Counted from the first letter of the stretch, positions 17,704-26,071 are shown. The stretch is DNA of 64,000 nucleotides from Curtobacterium sp. MCJR17_020 (GCF_003234365.2 NZ_CP126260.1:2790001-2854000), one strand, 5' to 3'. Made by a program: numbers and translations. The notes: generated from the sequence alone by a model not told the origin.

Positions 17704-18144
17704 ATGAGCACCACGGACCACGACGACACCACGACCAGCAGCAAGCCGTCCTTCCGCGACACCGTCACCGCCGGCCTGGTGCAGAAGGCGCTGGAACCCG
17801 TGCTGCGCGCCGTCCGTGACGAGGTGGCCTCGGCTCGGCGGGAGATCAGCGAGCGCGCGAACGGCGCGAAGACCGGGCTGGTGCTCACCGGCGCCGCGGT
17901 GGCCTTCGCGTTGACCACGCTCGTGCTGCTGGCCGGCCTCGTGGTGGCGCTCCTGGCCCTGGCACTGCCGATCTGGGCTGCGACGGGGATCACGTTCGTC
18001 GTGTTCGCCGTCGTCACCGCGATCCTGTTCGTGGTCGGACTCCGTGGCATCCGACGAGGCGTGCCGCCGGTGCCGAAGGACACCATCCGCGCAGCGAAGG
18101 ACCGTGTCACGCACACGGGCGACTCGTCGGCCACGACCGACTGA
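17704..18144 (+). CDS. Actinobacterial holin-X-like membrane protein
   Basis: A 146-residue protein. After a polar N-terminal half with a predicted helical segment (VLRAVRDEVASARREISERA) come two long hydrophobic spans (about 61-88 and 92-112). This matches the Phage_holin_3_6/putative actinobacterial Holin-X group, which is chromosomal and not tied to prophages. AGGAGA lies 7 bp before the ATG. No phage genes are near. The function is unknown, possibly envelope-related. Confidence 0.7.
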   Translation: MSTTDHDDTTTSSKPSFRDTVTAGLVQKALEPVLRAVRDEVASARREISERANGAKTGLVLTGAAVAFALTTLVLLAGLVVALLALALPIWAATGITFVVFAVVTAILFVVGLRGIRRGVPPVPKDTIRAAKDRVTHTGDSSATTD

Positions 18145-18164
18145 GCACCGACGGCGCTCCAGCG

Positions 18165-18671
18165 CTACATCGCGAGGGTCATGCCGACGACGGCGACCGT
18201 CATCGCGAAGACCTCGCCGCTGCGCACTGCCCGACGGTCCTCCTGCGCCCACTCGTGCCGCAGCAGCCACCCGCTGAACGCGCAGTAGCCGATCACGCCG
18301 GCACCGAGCACCGCGGACAACGCGATGCCGTGCCCGCCGTGCCCCTCGGCGACGCCGGCCGCGTGGCCCATCAGGAGCATGCCGGCCATCACGACCGCCG
18401 ACAGCGCGCGGTGCACGTCCATCGGCTCGGCGCGGCGGCCGTCGGCACGGCGACGACGCATCACCGGCAGCGGTGCGAGCAACAGCAGGAGCGTCGCGGC
18501 GAACAGCGTCCACACCGCGCCCGCGTGCACCACGGGCATGAGCATCGCGACGAGCATCACCGCGGCCGGCACGATCACGCCGGGCCGCGGTCGGTAGCGG
18601 TCACCGACGATGCAGCACACCGACGCGAACTGCGGCACGACGAGCATGGCGTCGGCGACGGTCTCGTGCAC
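18165..18671 (-). CDS. Conserved membrane protein of unknown function
   Basis: A 168-residue protein with about five hydrophobic helices separated by a basic cytoplasmic loop (MRRRRADGRRAEP, about 70-82). The pattern of His residues (MPVVHAGAVW, VHRALSAVVMAG, LLMGHAAGVAEGHGGHG) recalls DUF5134-type actinobacterial membrane proteins, but this is a weak assignment. It stands alone between convergent and co-directional neighbours. Confidence 0.65.
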   Translation of the reverse strand: MHETVADAMLVVPQFASVCCIVGDRYRPRPGVIVPAAVMLVAMLMPVVHAGAVWTLFAATLLLLLAPLPVMRRRRADGRRAEPMDVHRALSAVVMAGMLLMGHAAGVAEGHGGHGIALSAVLGAGVIGYCAFSGWLLRHEWAQEDRRAVRSGEVFAMTVAVVGMTLAM

Positions 18672-18709
18672 GGCGGGTCCTCAGCTGCGGCGGCGCGGTG
18701 CCGGGCGGG

Positions 18710-19081
18710 TCAGTCCTCGGCGCGGGCAGCGGCCTTGGCGGCGCGCTCCTGCTTCACACGGGCGTTCTCGGCGTGCACGGCGGCCTGCGTCTCGCGCTCG
18801 CGGACGAGCCACTCGGGCTTCTGCTCGAGCAGCGTCTTGATCTCCGCCGTGGTGAGCGCGTCGTCGATCCCCGCACGGGTCAGGCCCGAGATGGAGACGC
18901 CGAGCTTCTGCGCCACGACGGGTCGCGGGTGCGGGCCGTCGCGTCGGAGGTCCTCGAGCCACGTCGGGGGTTCGGTCCGGAGCTCGTCGAAGGCGGTCCG
19001 TGTGACGGGAGCGCCCTGGAAGGACTCCGGAGCGGCCGCCAGCAAGATGCCGAGCTTCTTCGCAGCCGTTTCGGGCTTCAT
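18710..19081 (-). CDS. DUF5997 family protein
   Basis: A 123-residue basic, helical protein starting MKPETAAKKLGI, matching the DUF5997 family found in actinobacteria. It has a segment (RPVVAQKLGVSISGLTRAG) that looks like a small helix-turn-helix, and a charged C-terminal helix. ATG at 19081 follows AGGA with good spacing; an ATG at 19099 is also in frame. It is divergent from the LysR-effector-like gene; 52 bp separate them, and pairing of these two is common in related genomes (from memory, not checked). Confidence 0.75.
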   Translation of the reverse strand: MKPETAAKKLGILLAAAPESFQGAPVTRTAFDELRTEPPTWLEDLRRDGPHPRPVVAQKLGVSISGLTRAGIDDALTTAEIKTLLEQKPEWLVRERETQAAVHAENARVKQERAAKAAARAED

Positions 19082-19132
19082 GGTCTGTTCCTGCGCCATG
19101 CCCCCTAGAGTACGGCCCCTATGCTCGTCTGC

Positions 19133-19942
19133 ATGACCGCGGCACTCACCATCGCATTCGTGCCCGGGGTCTCCCCGGCCAAGTGGGCCCGTGTCTGGCG
19201 GGATCGACACCCCTCGATCGAGCTGCGGCTGCGGCCGATCGGGTCCGACGACGTCGACGACACGCTCGCCGGCGAGGTCGACATGGTCTTCGCACGCATG
19301 CCCGTCTCCGAGCAGCACAACGCCATCCCCCTCTGGACCGAGACCGCCGTGGTCGCGATGCCGAAGGACTCCCCCCTCGCCGACCTGGCCGAGGTGGACC
19401 TCGCCGACGCCGAGGTGCACGTCGTCGACGCCGGCCCGGTGCCGACCGACATCGCCGCCGCGCTCGACCTGGTCGAGGCGAACGTCGGCGTCGTCGTGCT
19501 CCCCCAGTCGCTCTTCCGCGCGGCGAGCCGCAAGGACCTCGTCGCGCGCCCGCTCTTCGGCGCCTCCGGCACCCAGATCGCGCTGGTCTGGCGTGACGAG
19601 GACGCCACCGAGACGACCGAGGAGTTCATCGGCGTGGTGCGCGGACGCACCGCCAACAGTTCGCGGACCCAGCCGACCGGCACCGATCGCGACGTCGAAG
19701 CGGCCCTGCGTGCGGCAGGCGGCGGTTCCAAGGCCGGTGACGGGTCGGGCAAGGGCGCAGCGGGCAAGGGCGGGTCCGGCAAGGGCGGAGCCGGCGCAGG
19801 CGCCGGCGGCAAGGCGAAGGCGAAGTCGCCCGGCAGCGGCAAGTCCGGCAGTGGCAAGAAGTCCAACACCGGCAAGGGACCCACCCCCGGCCGCGGGAAG
19901 ATGCGCGGCAAGCCGAGCCGGGGTTCGAAGGGCAACCGATGA
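19133..19942 (+). CDS. LysR-type substrate-binding domain without HTH, with basic tail
   Basis: A 269-residue protein whose first 180 residues form a periplasmic-binding-protein-like LysR effector domain (LTIAFVPGVSPAKWARVW, MVFARMPVSEQHNAI, NVGVVVLPQSLFRAASR). The usual N-terminal winged helix is absent. Residues about 195-269 form a Gly/Lys/Ser-rich disordered basic tail. The tail could bind nucleic acid, which is inference. The start is the second ATG; one at 19121 is in frame. It overlaps the GNAT gene downstream by 4 bp and diverges from DUF5997. Confidence 0.8.
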   Translation: MTAALTIAFVPGVSPAKWARVWRDRHPSIELRLRPIGSDDVDDTLAGEVDMVFARMPVSEQHNAIPLWTETAVVAMPKDSPLADLAEVDLADAEVHVVDAGPVPTDIAAALDLVEANVGVVVLPQSLFRAASRKDLVARPLFGASGTQIALVWRDEDATETTEEFIGVVRGRTANSSRTQPTGTDRDVEAALRAAGGGSKAGDGSGKGAAGKGGSGKGGAGAGAGGKAKAKSPGSGKSGSGKKSNTGKGPTPGRGKMRGKPSRGSKGNR

Positions 19943-20409
19943 CGGACACGCGCCTGCAGGAGATGCCGGCCACGCGCCTCCCGGCCTGGCTCGACCGGAC
20001 CATGGCCGAGTACGTGGCGTCGCGGATGCAGGCGGGTGAGACCCGCGAACAGGCCGAGGCGAACAAGCAGAAGTCGCTCGACCAGTGGTTCCCGGACGGG
20101 TCCCCGGCCGACGGGCACCTGGTGTGGGACGTCCTCGACCAGGACGACACCCCGGTCGGGTACCTCTGGATCGGCCCGTTCGCTCCGGGCGGGACCGACT
20201 GGTGGGTGTTCGACGTCGAGATCGACGAACCGCACCGTCGTCGCGGGCACGCCCGACGTGCACTCGAGCTCGGCCAGCGGGCTGCAGCGGAGCACGGCGC
20301 GACGAGCATCGGGCTCAACGTGTTCGGCTACAACACCGGCGCGCAGGACCTGTACGCCTCGCTCGGGTACGAGGTCACCGCGACGCAGATGCAGAAGCCG
20401 CTGGTCTGA
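19939..20409 (+). CDS. GNAT family N-acetyltransferase
   Basis: A 156-residue GNAT protein. The core is VWDVLDQDDTPVGYLWIGP (strands), FDVEIDEPHRRRGHARRALE (acetyl-CoA loop R-R-x-G-x-A) and GLNVFGYNTGAQDLYASLGY (C-terminal motif). It is translationally coupled to the effector-domain gene upstream. The substrate is unknown. Confidence 0.88.
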   Translation: MTDTRLQEMPATRLPAWLDRTMAEYVASRMQAGETREQAEANKQKSLDQWFPDGSPADGHLVWDVLDQDDTPVGYLWIGPFAPGGTDWWVFDVEIDEPHRRRGHARRALELGQRAAAEHGATSIGLNVFGYNTGAQDLYASLGYEVTATQMQKPLV

Positions 20410-20474
20410 GGGTTCTGCCGCTGGGGGTTCTGCCGCTTCGTCGCGGCAGGTGCTTCGTCAGGGCAGCTGTGTCG

Positions 20475-21293
20475 TCACGGCAGGACGGCAGCCGCTGCGC
20501 GGGTGACCCGGTCCCCGCGCGCTGCCTCGGCCGCAGCCCGTGCACGGGCGACCACGACGGCGTCGGCGCGCTCCGCGGAGCCCGCGTCGAACGGCGGCTG
20601 CGGGTCGTACTCGATCTGCAACTGGATCGCCTCGGCCGATGCCCGCCCCGCGAGCTCGGCCGCCAGCCACAGCGCCATGTCGATGCCCGCACTGACGCCG
20701 GCTGCCGTGACGACCGCGCCGTCGTCGACGATCCGCTCGTCGACCGGTTGCGCCCCGAACGCCTCGAGCATCGGCTTCGACGCCCAGTGGGTCGTCGCAC
20801 GCTTGCCGGCGAGGAGCCCCGCGGCACCGAGGACGAACGCACCCGTGCAGACCGAGGTCACCCAGGTGGCGCGCTCGGCCTCGCGCCGCACGAACCCGAT
20901 GAGCTCGGGGTCGAGCATCGCGTCGAAGGCACCGTCACCACCGGGGACCACGAGGACGTCCGCGGGACCCGCGTCGGCGATGGTCGTCGTCGGGACCAGC
21001 GCGAACCCGCAGTCGGTCGGCACCGGGTCGAGCGTCGCCGCCACGTACTCGACGCGTGCGCCGGGCACACGGGAGAGCACCTGCGCCGGGCCGGTGAAGT
21101 CGAGCTGCGTCAGGTCCGGGAAGAGCAGGAAGGCGATCCGGACCTCGGTGGGGTCGTGGTCCGGCTCCGTCGCCGAGTCCCCGGCCGTGTCCGAGTCCGG
21201 CGTGGGGGCGGGCACGTCGACGGGCACGTCGACGACGTCGGCGTCGACCGGGTGGACAGGACGCACGCGCGGGTTCGGCTGGTCGGTGCTCAT
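20475..21293 (-). CDS. DJ-1/PfpI family protein (isonitrile hydratase-like)
   Basis: A 272-residue protein. Residues about 50-240 form the DJ-1/PfpI fold with the nucleophile elbow TSVCTGAFVLGAAGLL and the acidic residue in DVLVVPGGDGA. The downstream TTHWASKP segment matches isonitrile hydratase and AraC-associated amidase domains. The first 48 residues are an acidic, Pro/Asp-rich disordered extension. No AraC domain is attached. The substrate is unknown. Confidence 0.85.
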   Translation of the reverse strand: MSTDQPNPRVRPVHPVDADVVDVPVDVPAPTPDSDTAGDSATEPDHDPTEVRIAFLLFPDLTQLDFTGPAQVLSRVPGARVEYVAATLDPVPTDCGFALVPTTTIADAGPADVLVVPGGDGAFDAMLDPELIGFVRREAERATWVTSVCTGAFVLGAAGLLAGKRATTHWASKPMLEAFGAQPVDERIVDDGAVVTAAGVSAGIDMALWLAAELAGRASAEAIQLQIEYDPQPPFDAGSAERADAVVVARARAAAEAARGDRVTRAAAAVLP

Positions 21294-21343
21294 GCCGCGA
21301 CCCTAGCCCGGTGCGGTCGCGGGCGGTGGGGTCGGCGTCCTGG

Positions 21344-21961
21344 TCAGTTCCAGACGCCCGAGGTCCCGCGCCGGTGACTGCCGAGCAGGTGCGTGTCGAC
21401 GATGCCGAGCGCCTCCATCAGGGCGTGCATCGTGGTCGGACCGACGAACGCGAAGCCGCGCTTCCGCAGTGCCTTCGACAGTGCGACGGACTCGTCGGAG
21501 GTCGTCGGGACCTGCGCGTACGACTCCGGCTCAGGCGTCGTCGCCGGACGGAACGACCAGACGAAGTCGGACAGCCCGCCGTCCTGCCGCAGTGCGACCG
21601 TCGCGTTCGCGTTCGTGATGGTCGCGAGGATCTTCGCCCGGTTCCGGACGATGCCGGCGTCGGCCATCAGCCGAGCGACGTCGTCCTCGCCGAAGCCCGC
21701 GACGGTGTCGGGGTCGAAGTCCGCGAACGCCGCACGGAACGCCGGACGCTTCGCCAGGATCGTGCGCCAGGACAGGCCGGACTGGAACGCCTCGAGTGAC
21801 AGCCGCTCGAACACGCCGCGCTCGTCCCGCACGGGCATGCCCCACTCGGTGTCGTAGTAGTCGCGGAGCAGCTCGTCCGTCGATGCCCACACAGGCCGGG
21901 CGAGTCCGTCGTCGCCGATCACCAGGTCGGAGTGGGGCGCTGCGGCAGGCTCGGTGTTCAT
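21344..21961 (-). CDS. tag: DNA-3-methyladenine glycosylase I
   Basis: Tag removes 3-methyladenine from alkylated DNA by hydrolysing the N-glycosidic bond. The 205-residue protein shows the family blocks YYDTEWGMPV, FERLSLEAFQSGLSWRTIL (with the catalytic-pocket Glu) and AFVGPTTMHALMEALGIVDTH. In well-studied Tag proteins an N-terminal Cys and a C-terminal His/Cys bind zinc; here the N-terminal position reads ARPVW and the C-terminal cysteine is missing, so the zinc snap seems lost. Confidence 0.9.
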   Translation of the reverse strand: MNTEPAAAPHSDLVIGDDGLARPVWASTDELLRDYYDTEWGMPVRDERGVFERLSLEAFQSGLSWRTILAKRPAFRAAFADFDPDTVAGFGEDDVARLMADAGIVRNRAKILATITNANATVALRQDGGLSDFVWSFRPATTPEPESYAQVPTTSDESVALSKALRKRGFAFVGPTTMHALMEALGIVDTHLLGSHRRGTSGVWN

Positions 21962-22010
21962 GCCCCCATCCTGGCGCGCGCCGCCGACACCCTCGTTGCC
22001 GGCCGTGTGG

Positions 22011-22427
22011 TCACTCGGCCGGCGGGCCGTCCTGGGCGGCCTGCGGGTCCATCCACACGTACTCCCACCGGTGGCCGTCCGGGTCGGTGAAGCTCCGCTG
22101 GAACATGAAGCCGAGGTCCATCGGCGCGCGGTCCTCGCTCCCGCCGGCCGCGACAGCGGCGTCGACGATGCGGTGCACCTCGTCCTTCGACCCGGCGGTG
22201 AGCGAGTTGATCACCTCGACGGTGCCGGCGTCGGCGATCGTCTTGTCGGTGAAGTCGGCGAACTTCGCGTGGGTGAGCGCCATGACGTAGATCGTGTCGC
22301 TGATCACGATGCACGCAGCGGTGTCGTCGCTGAACACCGGGTTGATCGAGTAGCCGAGGGCCTCGTAGAACGCCTTCGAACGGTCGAGGTCGGTGACGGG
22401 CAGGTTGATGAAGACCATCGTGTCCAT
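22011..22427 (-). CDS. VOC family (glyoxalase-like) protein
   Basis: A 138-residue single-domain vicinal-oxygen-chelate protein. N-terminal FINLPVTDLDRSKAFYEALGY and C-terminal RSFTDPDGHRWEYVWMD are the two halves of the betaalphabetabetabeta fold, resembling glyoxalase/bleomycin-resistance proteins of the MDTMVFINLPV type. AAGGA precedes the ATG. It is divergent from the DUF3800-like gene. The substrate is unknown. Confidence 0.88.
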   Translation of the reverse strand: MDTMVFINLPVTDLDRSKAFYEALGYSINPVFSDDTAACIVISDTIYVMALTHAKFADFTDKTIADAGTVEVINSLTAGSKDEVHRIVDAAVAAGGSEDRAPMDLGFMFQRSFTDPDGHRWEYVWMDPQAAQDGPPAE

Positions 22428-22523
22428 GGGGAGGTTCCTTTCGTCACGCTCAACCTGGCCCGTGGCACGGCGATGCGCAACCGTTCCGTCGCGGTACGGA
22501 CTGATACGCAATATGCTGGATGG

Positions 22524-23051
22524 ATGCGGGCGTACGTCGATGAATCGGAGCCGGGCGGCGGACGCGATCACACGACCTACGTCATGGCTGCCGTGGTCAT
22601 CACGGCGTCCGCCTGCGACGCGGCACGTGCGGACGTGCGGGCCGCGACACCGAGGCGGATGCGGAAGCTGCACTGGTACGAAGCCCTCCTTGGTCAGCGG
22701 CTCTCATGGCTCGACCTCCTCCGACGGGCCGTCGAGATCGTCGTCGTCCGCTACGAGGGAGCCGCTGCGCGCGCCGAACGGCGACGACGCCGGTGCTTGG
22801 AGCGACTCGTCTGGGAGCTCGAGGTGCGGGGCGTCACACTCCTCGTCCTCGAATCGCGAGGGAGGGCACGAGATGACGGCGACCGGTCGATGCTCGATGC
22901 CCTTCGACGGCGGGGAGTCGGCGTTCCGGTGCGACACGAGCACGTCCGCGGGGTCGATGAACCACTGGTCGCACTGGCTGATCTTGCTTGCGGTGCGCAC
23001 GTGGCGGGCCTCGACGACGAGCTCGACAGCACTCTTGTCCGCGTGGGGTGA
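22524..23051 (+). CDS. DUF3800-like protein
   Basis: A 175-residue protein. Features of the DUF3800 family are an N-terminal acidic YVDES (residues 4-8), an RKLHWYE block near 46-52 and a C-terminal PLVALADLACGAHVAG, together expected to place Asp/Glu residues in an RNase H-like fold. These assignments are by eye. No strong ribosome-binding site precedes the ATG, and the arginine-rich middle is typical of nucleic-acid binders. Seven bases past the stop begins a structured non-coding element; several DUF3800 genes are known to be accompanied by conserved RNA motifs. Confidence 0.62.
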   Translation: MRAYVDESEPGGGRDHTTYVMAAVVITASACDAARADVRAATPRRMRKLHWYEALLGQRLSWLDLLRRAVEIVVVRYEGAAARAERRRRRCLERLVWELEVRGVTLLVLESRGRARDDGDRSMLDALRRRGVGVPVRHEHVRGVDEPLVALADLACGAHVAGLDDELDSTLVRVG

Positions 23052-23057
23052 ACGACC

Positions 23058-23159
23058 CTGGACAGCGCAAAACCCCGGTCCCGCGCTGGCTGCAGGATTC
23101 TCCGGGGCTCACTTTCGACCGAGCAGCACGCGGTCGACATATCAATTTTACAAGTCCAG
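23058..23159 (+). ncRNA. Predicted pseudoknotted RNA next to the DUF3800-like gene
   Basis: Four helices can be drawn by eye. The closing stem is CTGGAC 23058-23063 with GTCCAG 23154-23159. Inside it, CAGCGC 23063-23068 pairs with GCGCTG 23083-23088 and CCCCGG 23073-23078 with CCGGGG 23102-23107; these interleave as an H-type pseudoknot. A separate 7-bp hairpin is TCGACCG 23115-23121 with CGGTCGA 23131-23137. An A/U-rich single strand (CATATCAATTTTACAA, 23138-23153) stands out against the GC-rich surroundings and looks conserved for function. C63 is shared between two stems, so one is shortened. Resemblance to the DUF3800 RNA motif group is from memory. Confidence 0.55.
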
Positions 23160-23187
23160 CGCGGGCCACGTCAAGTAACCCAGGACA

Positions 23188-23245
23188 CCGACTCGGAACG
23201 ACGAAGCCGCCGTCGTGCGACAGCGACTTCGTCGTTCCGAGTCGG
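23188..23245. terminator. Perfect 19-bp hairpin between convergent genes
   Basis: Arms 23188-23206 and 23227-23245 are exact complements around a 20-base loop. It separates the DUF3800/RNA element from the convergent small membrane gene. A similar but diverged hairpin lies at 51951-52008. Confidence 0.75.
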
Positions 23246-23266
23246 CTCGGCGGTGCGCGACCGAGG

Positions 23267-23602
23267 TCAGGCGGACGCGCGGCCCTCGCCTGCGGCCTTC
23301 TGGTCGGCCTCGGCCTCGGCCTGGCCGATGATGTCCTCGGCCGGCACCGGGTTCAGGCGGTCCCAGAGGAAGAACAGCAGGCCGCCGACGAGCATCGACA
23401 GTCCGACCCACAGGTTGATGTGGATGCCGCCGGTCTTCTCGGGGTCGGTGTCCCAGTGGACGATGCCGACGATCGTCACGATGACGCCGTAGAGCACGAA
23501 CAGGCCGCCGAGGATGCGGCGCAGGTCGAGACGACGGGTCGAGCGGACGAGGGCGGCCTTCTGCTCCTCGGTCAGCGCGCCGGGGGTGGTGGTGTCACTC
23601 AT
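23267..23602 (-). CDS. Small membrane protein next to the sodium:solute symporter
   Basis: A 111-residue protein: polar N-terminus with a basic patch (RSTRRLDLRR), two hydrophobic helices (about 32-50 and 63-83), and an acidic tail. It follows the symporter gene in the same direction with about 20 bp between, which suggests an accessory subunit or membrane partner. It is not a known family to me. Confidence 0.75.
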   Translation of the reverse strand: MSDTTTPGALTEEQKAALVRSTRRLDLRRILGGLFVLYGVIVTIVGIVHWDTDPEKTGGIHINLWVGLSMLVGGLLFFLWDRLNPVPAEDIIGQAEAEADQKAAGEGRASA

Positions 23603-23624
23603 GGTCGGTGATCTCCTTCGCGGA

Positions 23625-25295
23625 TCAGAGGAACGGCAGGTACAGGACGACGCACAGGATCAGTGCGACGGTGCCGAGCAGTGCGGGCGAGCGGTACCAG
23701 GCGGTGTCGGTCGCCACGGAGTCGCCGTGCAGGTCGATCTTGCCGATGCCGTAGACCAGACCGCCGAGCTCCTTCTCGTCCTTGGGCGTGGTGAACATCG
23801 AGACGACGAACCCGACGATCAGGACGGTCACGAACGAGATGATCGCGCCGTACAGGGTCTCGGCGGTCGCGGTGGCGAACAGGTCCGGGTTCACGAGGTA
23901 CGCGATCCAGGTGATCGTCGGCGTGACGATGCCGAGCACGTAGCCCCAGAGCGCGCCCTGCGTGGTCATCCGCTTCCAGAGCAGGCCGAGGATGAAGACG
24001 GCGAACAGCGGCGCGTTGAAGAACGAGAACAGCGTCTGCATGTACGTCATGATGTTCGACGCCTGGGCCGCGATGAACGCGGTCGCGATGCCGACCAGGA
24101 CGCCGACGACGGTCACCCAGCGACCGGTCTTCAGGTAGTGGATGTCCGGCATGTTCGGCTTGATGTAGCGCTGCCAGATGTCGTACGTGAAGACGGTGTT
24201 GAACGACGAGACGTTGGCCGCCATGCCGGCCATGAACGACGCGAGCAGGCCGGTCACCGCGACGCCGAGCACACCGGTCGGCAGGTACATCTGGATGAGC
24301 TTCGGGATCGCGTCGTTGTAGGTGAGCGAGCCGTCGGCGAACTGGTTGCCGACGACCGCCGCGGCGATGAGGCCGGGGATCACGACGATGGCCGGGATGA
24401 ACAGCTTCGGGATCGCGGCGATGAGCGGGGTCCGGCGCGCAGCGGACATGTTCTTCGCCGAGAACGCGCGCTGCACCTCGGTGAAGTTGGTGGTCCAGTA
24501 GCCGAAGCCGAGGACGAAGCCCAGGCCGAGCACGATCGCGAGCCAGTTGGCGCCGATCGGGTTGGTCACGTCACCGAAGCCGGTGCCGGCCCAGGCCTGC
24601 AGGTGCTGCACGCCCTGGGTCTCGGTGATCGCCTTGCTGAGCCCGTCCCAGCCGCCGACGCGGTGCAGACCGACGATCGTCAGCGGGATGAGCCCGGCGA
24701 TGATCACGAAGAACTGCATGACCTCGTTGTAGATCGCGCTGGAGAGCCCGCCGAGGGTGATGTAGACGAGCACGAAGCCGGCGGACACGACGATGGCCAG
24801 CCACTCCGGCCAGCCGAGCATCGCCTCGATGACGATGGCCATGGCGTAGAGGTTGATGCCCGCGATGAGCACGTTCGACACCGCGAACGCGATCGAGTTC
24901 ACGAGGTGCGGGGCCTTGCCGAAGCGGCGGAGCATGAACTCCGGCACCGACCGGACCTTGGAGCCGTAGTAGAAGGGCATCATCACGAGCCCGAGGAACA
25001 CCATGGCCGGCACCGCGCCGACCAGGTAGTAGTGCAGGGTCGCCATGCCGATCTGGGCGCCGTTGGCGGCCATGCCGAGGATCTCGGTCGCACCGAGGTT
25101 CGCGGACACGAAGGCCAGGCCCGTGATCCACGCCGGCATCGAGCGCCCGGACAGGAAGAAGTCCATGCTCGTCCGGACCTGTTTACGGGCGGTGAACCCG
25201 ATCCCGATGACGACCGCGAAGTACACGATGATCATCAGGTAGTCGACCCAGCCCAAGTCGAGCCGGATCCCTTCGTTCGCTGCAGCGAGAACCAT
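23625..25295 (-). CDS. Sodium:solute symporter (SSS family, sugar-transporter-like)
   Basis: A 556-residue protein with about 14 membrane segments. The SSS signature region is present (FVSANLGATEILGMAANGAQ near 68-87, and GFGYWTTNFTEVQRAFSAKN near 271-290), and the arrangement resembles SGLT/vSGLT-type sugar carriers more than proline or pantothenate ones. It imports solute with Na+. It is divergent from aroQ and probably co-transcribed with the small membrane gene downstream. The substrate is not certain. Confidence 0.9.
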   Translation of the reverse strand: MVLAAANEGIRLDLGWVDYLMIIVYFAVVIGIGFTARKQVRTSMDFFLSGRSMPAWITGLAFVSANLGATEILGMAANGAQIGMATLHYYLVGAVPAMVFLGLVMMPFYYGSKVRSVPEFMLRRFGKAPHLVNSIAFAVSNVLIAGINLYAMAIVIEAMLGWPEWLAIVVSAGFVLVYITLGGLSSAIYNEVMQFFVIIAGLIPLTIVGLHRVGGWDGLSKAITETQGVQHLQAWAGTGFGDVTNPIGANWLAIVLGLGFVLGFGYWTTNFTEVQRAFSAKNMSAARRTPLIAAIPKLFIPAIVVIPGLIAAAVVGNQFADGSLTYNDAIPKLIQMYLPTGVLGVAVTGLLASFMAGMAANVSSFNTVFTYDIWQRYIKPNMPDIHYLKTGRWVTVVGVLVGIATAFIAAQASNIMTYMQTLFSFFNAPLFAVFILGLLWKRMTTQGALWGYVLGIVTPTITWIAYLVNPDLFATATAETLYGAIISFVTVLIVGFVVSMFTTPKDEKELGGLVYGIGKIDLHGDSVATDTAWYRSPALLGTVALILCVVLYLPFL

Positions 25296-25437
25296 TCAAC
25301 ATCTCCACGTCAGTGTGTTGCAGTCGACAACTCCGCCGACCCGGACGGAGACGTTACACCGAATTGTGACCGTTCACATAGCCGAGGCATGTGTCTGCCG
25401 ACGGCGGCCCGTGGCCCGCGATCGCTAGGCTCGCCCC

Positions 25438-25881
25438 ATGACCGACCAGGCGCGCATCCTCGTCCTCAACGGACCGAACCTCGACATCCTCGGGCGGCGC
25501 GACCCGGAGCAGTACGGCACCGTGACGCTCGCCGAGCTCGAGGCGATCGTGCACACCGAGTCAGCCGTGCACGGGCTGGACGCGGACTTCCGCCAGACGA
25601 ACCGCGAGGGCGAACTGGTCGAGTGGCTGCACGAGGCCCTCGACGACTTCGCCGCCGTGGTGATCAACCCCGCGGCCTACGCACACACCTCGGTCGCGTT
25701 GCACGACGCTGTCGAGGCGCTGTCCGTCCCCGTCGTCGAGGTGCACCTGTCGAACACGTGGAAGCGCGAGCCCTTCCGGCACGTCGACCACGTCGCCACC
25801 GCTGCGACCGCGGTCATCGCCGGCGCGGGCGCCGACGGCTACCGCCTGGCGGTCGCACACGTCGCGTCCCTCATCGCCTGA
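25438..25881 (+). CDS. aroQ: 3-dehydroquinate dehydratase type II
   Basis: AroQ dehydrates 3-dehydroquinate in the shikimate pathway. The 147-residue chain has the type II signature: NGPNLDILGRRDPEQYG (with the catalytic Tyr and Arg loop), NPAAYAHTSVALHDA, EVHLSNTWKREPFRHVD. The start ATG at 25438 is the only sensible one. The last 36 bp recur, diverged, about 155 bp downstream (26003-26038), after the gene. Confidence 0.95.
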   Translation: MTDQARILVLNGPNLDILGRRDPEQYGTVTLAELEAIVHTESAVHGLDADFRQTNREGELVEWLHEALDDFAAVVINPAAYAHTSVALHDAVEALSVPVVEVHLSNTWKREPFRHVDHVATAATAVIAGAGADGYRLAVAHVASLIA

Positions 25882-25913
25882 CGCCCGTCACGCGGCACGG
25901 GCGGTTCTCGCCC

Positions 25914-25945
25914 CGCCGAGGTTCCGAGATCTCGGAACCTCGGCG
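25914..25945. repeat. Perfect 32-bp palindrome
   Basis: Loopless palindrome with half-site CGCCGAGGTTCCGAGA. GAGGTTCC/GGAACCTC cores recur at 25963, 41965, 41997, 42048 and 55631. It lies 33 bp after aroQ and could act as a terminator or repeat element. Confidence 0.8.
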
Positions 25946-26002
25946 CCGCCGCCGTCCCGGAGTGGAACCTCGGCGTCACGCGGACGGCAAGTCGTGGAAC
26001 CC

Positions 26003-26038
26003 GGCGGTCGCGCACGTCGCGTGCCTCATGCCCTGACG
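26003..26038 (+). repeat. Diverged duplicate of the aroQ 3' end
   Basis: It matches 25848-25883 at 32 of 36 positions and still spells AVAHVACLMP followed by a stop, against AVAHVASLIA in AroQ. No start or upstream aroQ sequence accompanies it. Confidence 0.7.
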
Positions 26039-26071
26039 GCCCGTCGGCTGACGCCCGTCACGGGCGCACGA

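Noticed and set aside
17704..18144. Holin suggesting a prophage remnant
   Set aside because: The family is a chromosomal actinobacterial membrane protein; no lysin, tail, integrase or attachment repeat is near.
23514..26036. Long plus-strand frame opposite the sodium:solute symporter
   Set aside because: His/Asp/Arg-rich antisense shadow that runs through aroQ's promoter; the symporter is unambiguous.
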